Part shown: positions 37,482-48,749 of the stretch, piece after piece
Numbering within the stretch: the first letter of the stretch is position 1
How the letters are laid out: each line of letters opens with the position of its first letter
Assembly: GCA_963971305.1 (NCBI GenBank)
Contig: OZ020306.1
Coordinates: forward strand, 5,200,842 to 5,264,841
Source of the DNA: Arcuatula senhousia
Taxonomy: Eukaryota > Mollusca > Bivalvia > Mytilida > Mytilidae
Length of the DNA stretch: 64,000 nucleotides
Reading direction: 5' to 3'
Position numbers and translations under genes: made by a program
The notes under the pieces: generated by a model
The model's database searches: none
What the model saw: only the letters and a program-made list of their open reading frames with translations
What the model was told of the DNA's origin: nothing

Positions 37482-39910
37482 GTAAGAATGCTAGGGGATG
37501 TATAAGAATTGTCTTCATTTCATTTTTCTTTCATGTTTATAGAGGTAAAAGTTTAAAGTTTTATATTCTTCTTTAAGTATTATGGTTTCTTTATTCATCT
37601 CTTTGTGCTTTTTGGCTTTTGAGGAGGTTATTGGATGTATTTGGCTTTTTAAAAGTGCTTAAGTCGGAAAAAGCAAACATATTCATGAGAGACTTTTTCT
37701 TATAAGTTTAAATTGAAACTTTATAATTAAAACTTTATTGAAAACTATATGATTTTAAATGTACTTTTAAAAACAATTAATCACAATACTTATATGCAGT
37801 TGCATGCAATGCCTTACACGTGCCTATGGTTAAAATACACTTTTTCAATAATTTTCTTCCAAAACAACTTTCAATTGTCTTAAATTTTAGATTTTTAACT
37901 AGCATTATTCACAATTTGTCTTTAATCTTTGCAAGATTAAACTGAAATAGTTTCAAAAGTCTTGGATTTTCTACGGAGTAACTTGCAACAACTTGTTGTA
38001 AAAACACTTGTCCAGCCGAAGTATTTTTCTTTGTTTGATTGTTTGATCACGTGGTCTCATTCATAAGTTTGTTTATTCTGCGGCTTTAGATCCTGTTGAT
38101 GAGTGCCGTATGGAATCAATTTCCTACAGGAAATCAGGATCGAGTAATTACCAACATTATCACCACGGCTGTTTTTCACTGATTATCTAACCAAATTTAC
38201 AAATTAACACTTTCAAGTGTTTTTAGTGTAAACCCATTTTAATGATTATTGCCAGAATTTATGGGTTCTGCACTTGTTTAACCACAAGATTTTGAAGTTT
38301 CATTTTCCTTCTCATTGATTCTGTTTGTTTAACTGTCTGTGAACGGAATGAAGGTGAGAAGGTGTGGAATTAATCTACGTGAAACTCTAATTTATATTTA
38401 GTAGCAGTCAGTATCAAAACAATTAGGAGGATTGACTTTGACCATGCACCATTTTGTTTGTCCATTTTTGCAGCAGTGACTTGCTTGATTTATCTTTTTT
38501 TCTATATTTTTTACATGTACATCTTGTTTTTAATGACTAAGAGAGCTATAGTTTGGCGTACAAAAAATGACGCTAGAATCATTTTATAAACCCTGTAAAC
38601 TAAACAGACTGTTTTTCATAATTTCAGAATCACCACAGATAAGTCATGGTGTAACCCATTCAACATCTCAAGGAGACAATGGTTTAACCCTACAAGCAGG
38701 AACAGAGCTCAGTAGCAGTCAACCAGCGACACCAAGGAAAGAATATACAGTACCGATCATAAAGCAGAAGGAAAGGTATCGCAACTTTGAACTGGACCAC
38801 ATTAATGCCCATTCAGTAGCAAAATCTCATATATTTTTCGAGGAAAGAGGTAATATCCAAGGGAATGGAGGCGAAACCGACACAACAGAAACGCAACCTG
38901 CAGCTGAGTCTCAGCAAGAATTTTCTGTCGACCTTTCGGTAACACCAAGAAAATTCTTCCACCCATATCAGCTAACAGACTATTGCAGAGCTGACACAAA
39001 GCCGTATAACATTTATGACGCCAACTCTAAAACATTGCTTTCTCCGACTAAATATTTTTTTCAAGATCAGACACATTACAAATCGCCAGACTTCAAGAGA
39101 ACTCCATCCAAGCATTCTGATTTATCGGACGGAGAGAGCGATAGCGGGATATCACTCATCAGTGACGATAGCAGACACGAGTACTCACCCAGGGGAGATT
39201 ACCACTGCTCAGAACACCTATCTTTGTTGTTTGACTTTTTTAGTCCGAGGAAACCAGTTGCACGGGAGCAGGCTTTGAGGGAGCAGAACGATGTGAGAAG
39301 GGTTTTAGATTTCAATACTCCGAGTTTTAAACCCATGGCTGGAACCAACGCTATCTCACCTGAAGCTCCGATCAGTCAAGACGCTGATGATATCTTTACA
39401 TGCGACGATTGTGGAAAGCGTTATAGTACCTCCAGTAATCTAGCTAGACACAGACAGACCCATCGCAGCTCGGCAGACAAGAAAGCCAGACAATGCCCTC
39501 ACTGTGACAAGGTCTACGTGTCCATGCCAGCCTTCAGCATGCACGTCCGTACCCATAACCAGGGATGTGAGTGTCCTTACTGCGGGAAGAAATTCAGTCG
39601 TCCGTGGCTTCTCCAGGGCCATATTAGAACACATACGGGCGAAAAGCCCTTTTCTTGCCCGACCTGTTCAAAGAGCTTTGCTGACAAGTCTAACCTCCGT
39701 GCTCACGTACAGACCCACTCCACAGAGAAACCGTTTACCTGCGACCGATGTGGAAAGGCTTTCGCTCTTAAGAGCTACTTGTACAAGCATGAAGAGTCGT
39801 CGTGCATGCGTGGACAGAGGAGTTCACACAGAAGACACAGAAAAGGCAGCATGGAAGAGTCCCCACGAAAGGCATTGTCTATTGACGAGCAGAGAAGATG
39901 CTCTTGGTAA
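37388..39910 (+). CDS. SCRT: Scratch-family (Snail superfamily) C2H2 zinc-finger repressor, complete, two exons
   Basis: The spliced product is 458 aa. Exon 1 encodes a SNAG repressor motif (MPKSFLFTNKR; consensus MPRSFLV) and joins exon 2 in phase 1 at a Glu codon. Five fingers lie at about residues 290-424. The first four are C2H2 and the fifth is C2HC (ending HEESSC), as in Snail and Scratch. YVSMPAFSMH in finger 2, FSRPWLLQGH in finger 3 and FALKSYLYKHE in finger 5 favour Scratch over Snail. By family role it is a neural transcriptional repressor binding CAGGTG-type E-boxes in the nucleus. The region between SNAG and fingers is acidic and Ser-rich, with TPRK or SPRK motifs at about residues 66, 137 and 237, and a fourth after the fingers at about 443. 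Confidence 0.92.
37482..38627 (+). other. Scratch intron
   Basis: AT-rich, 1146 bases, no repeat or gene recognised. Confidence 0.6.
38628..39910 (+). CDS. SCRT: Scratch exon 2 (zinc fingers)
   Basis: Acceptor ATTTCAG at 38627; the frame opens ESPQISHGVT and ends CSW-stop. An in-frame ATG at 38567 lies within the intron and is not the start. Confidence 0.92.
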
Positions 39911-42639
39911 AATGTTCTTAGTAGTACCACATATAGTAACTCGAGGACCAATTTTTATACTTCTTTATCTACATTTTCTATTCCGTTTAGGTATAGTCAA
40001 CACAATGACAAACATTCCAGTCATCAAACATAATGTAAACGTAACTTCATCTTTTTATCATTTTAAGACGAAAATATAACCGGCATTTGAGGGTTTCACA
40101 TTCCCTTAATCTGTCATGTAGACGTCAGTTTTCATTTTGTCACAGAGTCATTTGATGTGTACACAATGCCTTTTAAAGGTTTTCACCAACTCCTTTTATA
40201 CAAAAGAGTCAAACTCTTGCTTTTATTGTTTTATTTAAGTGTGTCGTGTGATATTGACAAAAGTCCTTTGATTTACAAATGTCTTCAGTTTTCTAATTGG
40301 TTTTTGTTTATTTTTAAGTGTTTTCTTGCAGTCAACATATAAATGACTTTATTGGCTAAAACCATGTTAAACGGGGATTTTGGTGCATGTAGAATTATTT
40401 TGCATACACCGTCAAAAATGCATATTAAGTCAAGATCGGGTTTATTTATATTTATAATATTTATTTATTTATTGCATTTTTATTTATTTATTATTTTGAA
40501 TTGTGTGTCGATATATTATAGTTTATTTATTTATTTTAGTGATTTGAAGCTGTATAGTTTTGCTATTATTTATTACAAGATATTGTTTGAGAGCGGTGCT
40601 ATTTTCAATCCTATTTTTTCATGTAATTTAACTATTTAAAAGGGTGTTCAAAAAGATTTTTGAAGAAATTTTGCATTAATATTTTTTTAAAATCCTAAAT
40701 ATATTTAGTTTAAGCGATTTGATCTCCTTGTTCATACAAATGATATTTTATATATTATAAGAAAACATTTCTCTATTAATTTATTTTCTGTTACATGTAA
40801 ACAATCTAAAATAGTGCTATTCGTGTTAAAAATGTTTTGGTACGACTTTATATTAGTTTTGTTATTATTTATTATGTATTCTTTGCTGTGTTGTTGTTTT
40901 TATGAGTATACATTTTGTGCCAAAGTAAATCTAGTATGTTTTTTTTTTACTTTTTCTACTATTTTTATAACAGTACTATTGTACGTATTTTATTAAAATA
41001 AGATCATTATTTTATAAGTTTATAGTATCTCATTATATATTTGTTCATTATTTGGATTTTTTTTTTAAAACAAGTATCCGAACTCACAGTCATCTTTTTT
41101 TGTATGTTGATTCAAAATCAAGTTTTTTTCACATTTGGACCAAGTCGCTAAACATATACAATCATTCGAGTTTTCTTAGAGATTTTCTATATCTTGCTAT
41201 TAAATTTCCACAGAGGCAAATTTAAAGGGTTGAACCCTATTCCTTTTATTTGAAAATAAGTTCGTTTAAAGATATTGCGTGATTGAAAAAAAAACTTGAG
41301 TCGCCATTTTCTTGCTTCTTATTCATTTTATATAATGTTGGCAGTGTAACATTTTCATTGTTTTTATATGTACTGAACATTGTTTCCTTTATAGTTAACA
41401 ATGCATCTTATTCAATGATTCAAGAATTTTGGCGGTTTTTTAATTGAAATGTTTTATACAGTAGTTTGAAACGCTTTGAATAAACTTTAAAAATCAACAA
41501 CTTTTTTTAGTTTTACAATACAATGCAGTCGGCTCAAAATTAAGTTGGGTCTTATTATGCGAAGTCAACTAGTAAAGAAATAATCAAAGTCATCAAATAC
41601 AAACAAAACAAACAAAACAAACAGGTGGTTTAGTCTAATCCTTGGGATAAAACCTGTTTCAGTTTGTGTCATGCATACTAATTCCATATCCCTTCCCCTT
41701 CTATTGCCACAGACATTTGTTTTCAGTTTGTAATATTAATATTAAATGTCTACTTTTGTGGGTGATAAGTTCAGACCCATAGGAACACCACGTTTGTATT
41801 TTTGAGTTTCCAACATTTTGTTTTTTTGGGAAACAAGTTACCCGCTGCCTGCAATATATGTCATAGCATTTTCTGGATTGTTACGCACAGATTTCCAAAT
41901 ACAAACTGACTATCGCCACTGCTGTCCATATTTGTTCCTAACCGAATTTCATTCAAATGATTACGTAACGATATGGGAAACACATGTTAAGTAAAGTAAT
42001 TTAATTTCTAGAGGAGTTCTGACTGTGAATTGTATATTGCAATGAAAAATAAACATCCGTAAGAATGGTCTTGCAATTAGATCTAGACATTAACGGCTAG
42101 GTTTTATTAGCAAATATATACCAGTTCGTTAAATCATTAACTATATTTTCAATTTTTTAAAAATTTCATATGTATTCTGCATTTGGAAAATTGTTAGGCA
42201 TATTTTTTTTCAAATGACCGGCAGTTGGGTGAGAAGTTTTTGGATTCACGTTTGTTGGAAGTTTAAATTCCAACTAATGTAAAAAAAAACAAACAAAAAA
42301 ACACTAAATGTAAACATCACAGGCATGACAGGAGACAAAGCCGTTTGGACGACCAAGAAAAATACTGCAAAAAAATGACAGTACATATATCGGAAAGTTA
42401 GAAAAAAGCGTAAAAGTAATTACTAGTATTTGAAAAGTTCCTTATTTCAACTAACATGGAAGGATCTCCAGATTTTGCCACTGTTTCTTGCTTGCACAAA
42501 TTAGCAATGTATACAGAATTTGATAATTACCAATTCGATTAGTATTACAAGAAAGTAATAACTGAAACCGTGTTCTTCCTGATGCAGTTTTAGTTTGTTA
42601 TAATTGAACATAATCTATTTTTCATACATTCATAACGTA
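39911..42639 (+). other. Scratch 3' UTR and downstream flank
   Basis: Very AT-rich. Possible polyadenylation signals include AATAAA near 41478. No other gene recognised. Confidence 0.45.
40436..40545 (+). promoter_or_regulatory. AU-rich element block in the Scratch 3' flank
   Basis: Starting about 530 bases after the stop, ATTTA pentamers overlap in TTATTTATTTATT runs at about 40440-40500 and 40523-40540. This is the signature of ARE-mediated mRNA decay, if the 3' UTR reaches this far. Confidence 0.5.
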
Positions 42640-42850
42640 AGACAATTAATGAAGGCTGTAGCCTTGAGATGCAGAGTTTTCTCACGGTATATCACAATCT
42701 TTTCCTGGCAGGATAACAATATAATGATAAGATAAAGATGAGTCAAACTGTCATTCTCGCTTAGGATTCCGTTAGATAATATCAGGCGTTGACTCATTGT
42801 TTAGCGGTGCAAGAATCCTCAATGCTCATCTCTCATCTCTTCCTTTTCTC
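42640..42850. promoter_or_regulatory. Candidate cis-regulatory block downstream of Scratch
   Basis: Less AT-rich than its surroundings, with two perfect AP-1 sites (TGAGTCA 42739-42745, TGACTCA 42790-42796) and a GATAAGATAA double GATA motif just before the first. Confidence 0.35.
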
Positions 42851-43811
42851 ATGACAATCTATAGTGTAATTGTATGGTTCCATATTTTGTTTCTATAGGG
42901 CTATGCTTACTGACCACCACAATTTTTTTATGGTCGTATGCAAAACTATACGTGCAATGGATTTTTGTCTCATATTGTCATTTGAAATACCGTTTCTATC
43001 AAATATAATACAAGTCAGTTAAAAGTTTCGACTGAAATAGGCTAGATATTGTTTTGCAGTACATGTATATTGGCCCGGGATATGGGCATTGACTCGAAGA
43101 ATTGAATGGTTAATCGTTATTAAAAATGTATCAAGTTTGTACCAGAATATGTTGGTTTTTTTTAACATTTTCATACGTTTGAAGTTCGATGATGCATAGT
43201 TTGAACTAATCAAATAATCATTAAAACGATATGATGTCCTTTGAAATTATTTTTTTCGCACCAGATATGCGTTTTAAACATTTTTTAAAGATAAGTATTG
43301 AGTTAGGTCAAATTAAGAATATTAAGAGTCCTACAATGCATGATAACAGTGATATTAGCTGTTGGCTCCCCATCAGAGTAGCAGGGCAGTGATGATTATA
43401 AATTGACAGACATTACAACACCTGCAAGTGATTCAGAGATTGGGAGGTGACGCATCCGTCACAGTATCATAACCACTTATCATTCTGATATGCAAATTAT
43501 CTGCTACCGCATAGTAATATATGAGTTGATGATTTATTAATAAAACGGTAATAAATGCATTTGTAATCGACAAGAAGCTGAAAGTAAAAAGTAATTGTTT
43601 AACACAAGAAAGAAAGAAATACAAGGAAGAAAAAAAAAAACAATGTTATAATGTGCTATCATCATGTATGCAAATGCATAAGAAAATAAAAAAGTCCAAC
43701 CTTTATCAGCTGTTACCAGTTATCTTTACATTTTAGTTTCCTGTTTATAAGGTTTGATGTCATACTGTTTATGGTAACCCTTTGCTCCTCCTCCTTTTAT
43801 TCTGGTGAAAA
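42851..43811. other. Intergenic, left of the LTR element
   Basis: No gene. Two POU octamers ATGCAAAT occur at 43490-43497 and 43668-43675. Confidence 0.4.
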
Positions 43812-44726
43812 TGTCACGGACCTGGGGTAGGTCGCGATGCACACTCTGGGTTCGTACCAGAGGAGTCAATTCTCTGGATATACCAAAGTATCGGTTGTAG
43901 GGGGTAGCGTACTTAACTATGAGCCTGACTTGGACAACGCAATACTCTTTAAGGGTAAGCCTTTGCTCTTTCCAGGGCCAAAGCTTCCCTCAAGAAAAGT
44001 CCTCCTATTTCAGGAGCACTGGTCCAAGCCTTTTCTGTACTATATGAGCCTTGTCTCTACTAATTAGCTTATCAAGACCACTGCTTGAGCCTTGTCCCTA
44101 TTTACTTCAACTAAAGGCCACTGCTTCAGCCTTGTCCTACTAATGATTCCTGTTTCAGGAACTCTTACTCTAATTCTTATTCAGAATACTATATACCTTT
44201 GCTTTGTAAGCTTTGACCAAGGCTTGTCTTCAGTAAATATCTTTTTCAAGACTAACTCTTAGACTGTATGTCACAGAACTAACAACTCCCAAAACTGGGC
44301 AATTTCTCACAATGCATCCGCTTTTATACCCCAGTTTGGACTATACCATTTCAACCTGTTTTACCCTGGATGATTCCAAAAGTCTACATCTTGTGTGCGT
44401 TTACTTAAGTGACAGTTTTCAAGCTTCCAAATGATCAAACTTTAAAAATAGACTTTACCTATATGAGTTCTAAAAATAACTAAGGAGATTTCTTGAAAAC
44501 GAAAGTACAATTTATATCTTTGCAAATATGGAATAAACGTCTTCCCTAACAGTATCTTAATAAAAGCCTGACTAGAACAATTTATTCCTGACAATATTAC
44601 TTAATAAAACCATTTAAAACCTATGAACAATACGTACTTTATCCTATCCTTTTTGTCCTGTCTTTTATGTAAAATGGGGACATAAACAGAGGGGAGTGAA
44701 GCAATATAAAATGCAGAGTCATCACA
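43812..44726 (-). repeat. 3' LTR (element orientation)
   Basis: 915 bp, collinear with the 5' LTR. Preceded on the minus strand by a purine-rich tract GGAGGCGTGGGTAA (44740-44727), the likely plus-strand primer. Confidence 0.88.
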
Positions 44727-45398
44727 TTACCCACGCCTCCAAGAAATGCGTCCTCGCATTTAGCCAAACATCGTAAAAGTCCTTATAGTTCTCATTGAAG
44801 GGTTTTCCTCAAAACCTTTAAATCAGGGCATTTCTTCTTCATTTCGAACACCAAGCCAATTACTTATTTGATCAACTTAAAAACAGGGTAAGTGACAACT
44901 GGCTATACCTAAATTAAGCAGAGGATAATATCAGAAGTTTTCGAATAATTTTGACCAAAAGACCTGAATAATCAAAGATACAATTTTAACAGCCACTAAA
45001 AGTCGAAATGCCAAAACCGGTAAGAAATAATTTAGCCTAAGCAGCGGCTCACGCCTACTCTTATCGAATACAGCCTCTAGGAGACTGCTACTGCTGAAGG
45101 GATCTTTAACGTGCACAGGCGTGACGTTTCCTGCACACGGGGCGTAGATTTAACGTCCCTAATCCGACTGGACATACAAATTAAATGGCAATGGTTCACA
45201 AAGTTAACTATGTACAGATTTAAGCATTTATTTGGAGTTCCTTTCCAAATTTACAAATTTAAATGTTTAGCATTTTCACTTAAGTTTACTGTTCAGTCAC
45301 TATGCCTCCTTGGCTTCCCAAAAATTCTGCTCGACTGACCTCTCTGGTCCTTGGCTGAACATCCTTGATCATGTAACTCATGCCTCTCTGTTTATGAC
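44727..45398. other. LTR element 3' non-coding interior
   Basis: No ORF or domain recognised between the zinc-finger ORF and the 3' LTR apart from the polypurine tract. Confidence 0.6.
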
Positions 45399-46172
45399 TC
45401 AGTCCAACCAAACTTCCGTCTCTTCTACTTCTCCTTCCTCGGTTTGTCTCCTTCTGACGACCCTTCGCATGTGCGTGAAACTCTCACTTGCTAAGTCGGT
45501 TTGTGTGCCAAAGTCACGGCGTCTACTGGCGACCTGGCCACTTGTAGTGGAGCTTGACACCGGCATGGTCACACTTGCAGTCGTAGTCGTTGCTGTTATT
45601 GGCGATGAATAAAAGAGCGGAGACATTGACATAAATGAATCCTCTGAAGAATCCGTCTCCATAGCGGTTGCTCTGACGGCAGTAGCCGTTGTTCTCGGCA
45701 GCTTCGGCACCACTCTTTGAGGCTCTATGGAGGCCCTCAGTGTGTCTAATAGCCTTTTCTTCGTCGAGGAAACTGGAGCCGGATGTGTTGGTTTCCTGAT
45801 GGTGCGACCTTGAAGAAGGCTGCTGCTAGTTGTAGCAGGGGCCTTTGCTTCCCTTATCACATCTGAAATGGTCCCAGGGTTCTGCTTTTCCCTTTCGCTC
45901 TCTGTGTCACCGGTTGTGACCTTGTCGTGATGTCTTCTTCTGTGCCTAAGGAATTTGCTCCTCTTAGAGTTGCTATACAGACAATCCTCACATTGATACT
46001 TCTCAACAGTAGTTTCTGCTTTAACGCACCGACTGAACTTGGCTTCGTCCTTAGCTTTCGAAACTCTTCTTTTTCTCATCGTCTCGGTGTCAGATGGTCT
46101 ACATGAACTCGTACCTCTTTCTACTTCTAACCAAAACAACCTAGCTTTCCACTGTACTTCAAAGGATAACAT
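45399..46172 (-). CDS. LTR element 3' ORF with one C2H2 zinc finger
   Basis: 257 aa if read from the first ATG, overlapping gag-protease by 46 bases in another frame. A more natural start may be the internal MRKRRVSK. One C2H2 finger at C61-C64-H77-H81 (YQCEDCLYSNSKRSKF) sits in a basic region, followed by a Ser/Thr/Ala-rich stretch and a charged C-terminus (RRRQTEEGEVEETEVW). It could be a separate ORF or the tail of a deleted pol. Function unknown; nucleic-acid binding is plausible. Confidence 0.6.
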   Translation of the reverse strand: MLSFEVQWKARLFWLEVERGTSSCRPSDTETMRKRRVSKAKDEAKFSRCVKAETTVEKYQCEDCLYSNSKRSKFLRHRRRHHDKVTTGDTESEREKQNPGTISDVIREAKAPATTSSSLLQGRTIRKPTHPAPVSSTKKRLLDTLRASIEPQRVVPKLPRTTATAVRATAMETDSSEDSFMSMSPLFYSSPITATTTTASVTMPVSSSTTSGQVASRRRDFGTQTDLASESFTHMRRVVRRRQTEEGEVEETEVWLD

Positions 46173-47803
46173 CTATTCCGACATTGCAGTCTGTCATTTA
46201 CTAAATCCAAACAACAATTATTCTGCCTCATAAAGTCTAGTCCTATAACTCCATCCACTGCCAGGTCTGCAACCAATGCTTCTACACTGAAGGTCTCGTT
46301 TCCTAGCTTGAGCAAGAACATGCCTTTTCCAGCAATGTTTAGCTCCGTTCCATTGGCTGATACAATAACTTGTGTGTTGGGCTTCAGCGCCGGTCGATAC
46401 TTAAAAGGAATCCGGTAGAACACTCGGTGTGATATGAGTGTGACCGTGGCACCTGTATCTACCAAGAACTTGGTCTGCATCTGGTTCATTTCAACATCTA
46501 CGTAAACACCTGCCTCCATGCTGGATGTGCTGGCTCCGATATTCTGGCTACGTCTCTGCATACGCCTTTGTCTGCTATTCATATGAAGCGGTCGTGCTGC
46601 ACCGTCTGTGCCTTTTCCATTTGACCCTTTCTTAGGTGCCCGACACTCTTTTGCGAAATGGCCGTACTTTGAACAGTTGTAGCACTGTATGTTCTTCTTC
46701 CAGTCTGTCTTGTCTTGGTTCCTTTTTGGTCCATTTTCCTTAAATCTATCAATTTCATTCTGTAAAGCATCAATCTTGGCAGAAAAGGATTCCATCATGG
46801 AGAGCACCTTTTGGTTAACTTCCTCAGCCTCTGCTTCTGCAGTGGTTGCTCTTGTGTGTCCTTTACCAGACTCGTATTTTCTCTCTGCCTTGTAGAAGGC
46901 CTCTAACTCGACAGCTAAGCAAATCGTTTGGTTCAGGTTTTCCGGTCTGGACTGTTTTATCCTGATCCTCATTTCGGAATCTACTAGTGAGTCCAGAAAG
47001 TGTTCTCTAGCAAGGGTTTCTCTCACTTCGTTTGGAGCATTTGGATACGCCTTATTCACCAATCGGCGTATAGCCTGGCCTAACTCTGGCAAGGTCTCAC
47101 TGGCTTTCTGACGCCTGTCCTTTAACTGTACTCTGTAAAGCTCTGTTTGGTTTGGAGGAGAAAATCTCTCTTCTAACGCTTTAACTAGTGTGTCGAAGTC
47201 TACCCTTTTCTCCGGTGGTAAATCACTGAAAACACCTTGTGCTTGTCCTCTCAAAGCAGTGGCTAGATAGAGTCCCTTATCTAGTACGTCCCAGTTATTC
47301 ACCATGGCGCATGCCTCAAAATGTGACTTGAAATCTCCCCATTCACTCGTGCCATCATAATTTGCAAGCCTGATTTCTCGTCGCTGCTTTTCAGTGCCGG
47401 TGGACCTCCTTCTATCCTTATCTGTATCCTTCTTCTGCTTTTGGGTATAAGTAGGATCTGTTCCGCTTTGGACAGCACTGGCTGTTGACAACCCAGTAGA
47501 CTTTGGTCTGGCACCAATTCCTGATATCTGGTATGGCAGGTATGGTCCTTCCAGCCCTGGCGCTTCCATTGTAACGTTAGCGCTCTGGTTTCTATCTGGG
47601 GCAGGTGCCTGAACAGTAGACCTCTGCGTCTGGATACCTGAGTCACTGTCATTTCTTCCTGGCAATTTCGGCGTTGAATGTGTCAAACTGGTCTGTCCCA
47701 TGCTTTCCTCCTGGACAAACTTCATCCTGTGGATCTCCTCTTCTAACAAGCTAATCTGCTCCTTGATGTCGTCAAAATTTGCCATAGCGATCTTCAAAAA
47801 CAA
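46127..47803 (-). CDS. LTR element gag-protease
   Basis: 558 aa; an internal ATG at residue 7 (MANFDDIK) may be the real start. It has an N-terminal coiled coil, a capsid-like region at about 145-310 (YDGTSEWGDFKSHFEA, EERFSPPN), a C-X2-C-X4-H-X4-C zinc knuckle at C374-C387, and an aspartic protease with DTGA at 449-452 and VIGLDFM at 519-525. The frame ends just after the protease. Gag would form the particle and the protease would mature it. Confidence 0.85.
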   Translation of the reverse strand: MFLKIAMANFDDIKEQISLLEEEIHRMKFVQEESMGQTSLTHSTPKLPGRNDSDSGIQTQRSTVQAPAPDRNQSANVTMEAPGLEGPYLPYQISGIGARPKSTGLSTASAVQSGTDPTYTQKQKKDTDKDRRRSTGTEKQRREIRLANYDGTSEWGDFKSHFEACAMVNNWDVLDKGLYLATALRGQAQGVFSDLPPEKRVDFDTLVKALEERFSPPNQTELYRVQLKDRRQKASETLPELGQAIRRLVNKAYPNAPNEVRETLAREHFLDSLVDSEMRIRIKQSRPENLNQTICLAVELEAFYKAERKYESGKGHTRATTAEAEAEEVNQKVLSMMESFSAKIDALQNEIDRFKENGPKRNQDKTDWKKNIQCYNCSKYGHFAKECRAPKKGSNGKGTDGAARPLHMNSRQRRMQRRSQNIGASTSSMEAGVYVDVEMNQMQTKFLVDTGATVTLISHRVFYRIPFKYRPALKPNTQVIVSANGTELNIAGKGMFLLKLGNETFSVEALVADLAVDGVIGLDFMRQNNCCLDLVNDRLQCRNRCYPLKYSGKLGCFG

Positions 47804-47812
47804 CCGAGGTAT

Positions 47813-47830
47813 ATCCCACCGCTGCCACCA
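47813..47830 (-). other. Primer-binding site, tRNA-Leu type
   Basis: TGGTGGCAGCGGTGGGAT on the minus strand, 7 bases inside the 5' LTR. It is fully complementary to the 3' end of animal tRNA-Leu with CCA, as I remember that tRNA. Confidence 0.75.
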
Positions 47831-47837
47831 AAAATTG

Positions 47838-48749
47838 TGTCACGGACCTGGGGTAGGTCGCGATGCACACTCTGGGTTCGTACCAGAGTCAATTCTCTGG
47901 ATATACCAAAGTATCGGTTGTAGGGGGTAGCGTACTTAACTATGAGCCTGACTTGGACAACGCAATACTCTTTAAGGGTAAGCCTTTGCTCTTTCCAGGG
48001 CCAAAGCTTCCCTCAAGAAAAGTCCTCCTATTTCAGGAGCACTGGTCCAAGCCTTTTCTGTACTATATGAGCCTTGTCTCTACTAATTAGCTTATCAAGA
48101 CCACTGCTTGAGCCTTGTCCCTATTTACTTCAACTAAAGGCCACTGCTTCAGCCTTGTCCTACTAATGATTCCTGTTTCAGGAACTCTTACTCTAATTCT
48201 TATTCAGAATACTATATACCTTTGCTTTGTAAGCTTTGACCAAGGCTTGTCTTCAGTAAATATCTTTTTCAAGACTAACTCTTAGACTGTATGTCACAGA
48301 ACTAACAACTCCCAAAACTGGGCAATTTCTCACAATGCATCCGCTTTTATACCCCAGTTTGGACTATACCATTTCAACCTGTTTTACCCTGGATGATTCC
48401 AAAAGTCTACATCTTGTGTGCGTTTACTTAAGTGACAGTTTTCAAGCTTCCAAATGATCAAACTTTAAAAATAGACTTTACCTATATGAGTTCTAAAAAT
48501 AACTAAGGGGATTTCTTGAAAACGAAAGTACAATTTATATCTTTGCAAATATGGAATAAACGTCTTCCCTAACAGTATCTTAATAAAAGCCTGACTAGAA
48601 CAATTTATTCCTGACAATATTACTTAATAAAACCATTTAAAACCTATGAACAATACGTACTTTATCCTATCCTTTTTGTCCTGTCTTTTATGTAAAATGG
48701 GGACATAAACAGAGGGGAGTGAAGCAATATAAAATGCAGAGTCATCACA
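47838..48749 (-). repeat. 5' LTR (element orientation)
   Basis: 912 bp. On the minus strand it starts TGTGATGACTC and ends GGTCCGTGACA. A TATA box (TATAAAAG) is at 48351-48344. Confidence 0.88.

Larger units (their letters stand above)
43812..48749 (-). mobile_element. Non-autonomous Gypsy-like LTR retrotransposon, 4.94 kb
   Basis: LTRs of 915 and 912 bp flank a 3.1-kb interior read on the minus strand. By eye the LTRs differ by one 3-base indel (an extra GAG near 43861) and one substitution, so the insertion is recent. LTRs run TG to CA, with AAAA as a possible 4-base target duplication. The interior has a primer-binding site, a gag-protease ORF and a zinc-finger ORF. No reverse transcriptase, RNase H or integrase motif is present. 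The gag-protease frame stops soon after the protease, in SGKLGCFG, where autonomous relatives continue into RT. This suggests a pol deletion and dependence on a relative. Confidence 0.88.

Noticed and set aside
38567..38626. In-frame ATG upstream of Scratch exon 2 as the start codon
   Set aside because: It lies before a clear acceptor, and exon 1 supplies a SNAG domain in matching phase.
43812..48749. Segmental duplication of a 0.9-kb gene-like block
   Set aside because: The two copies are LTRs: TG/CA ends, a primer-binding site and polypurine tract at the inner edges, and gag-protease between.
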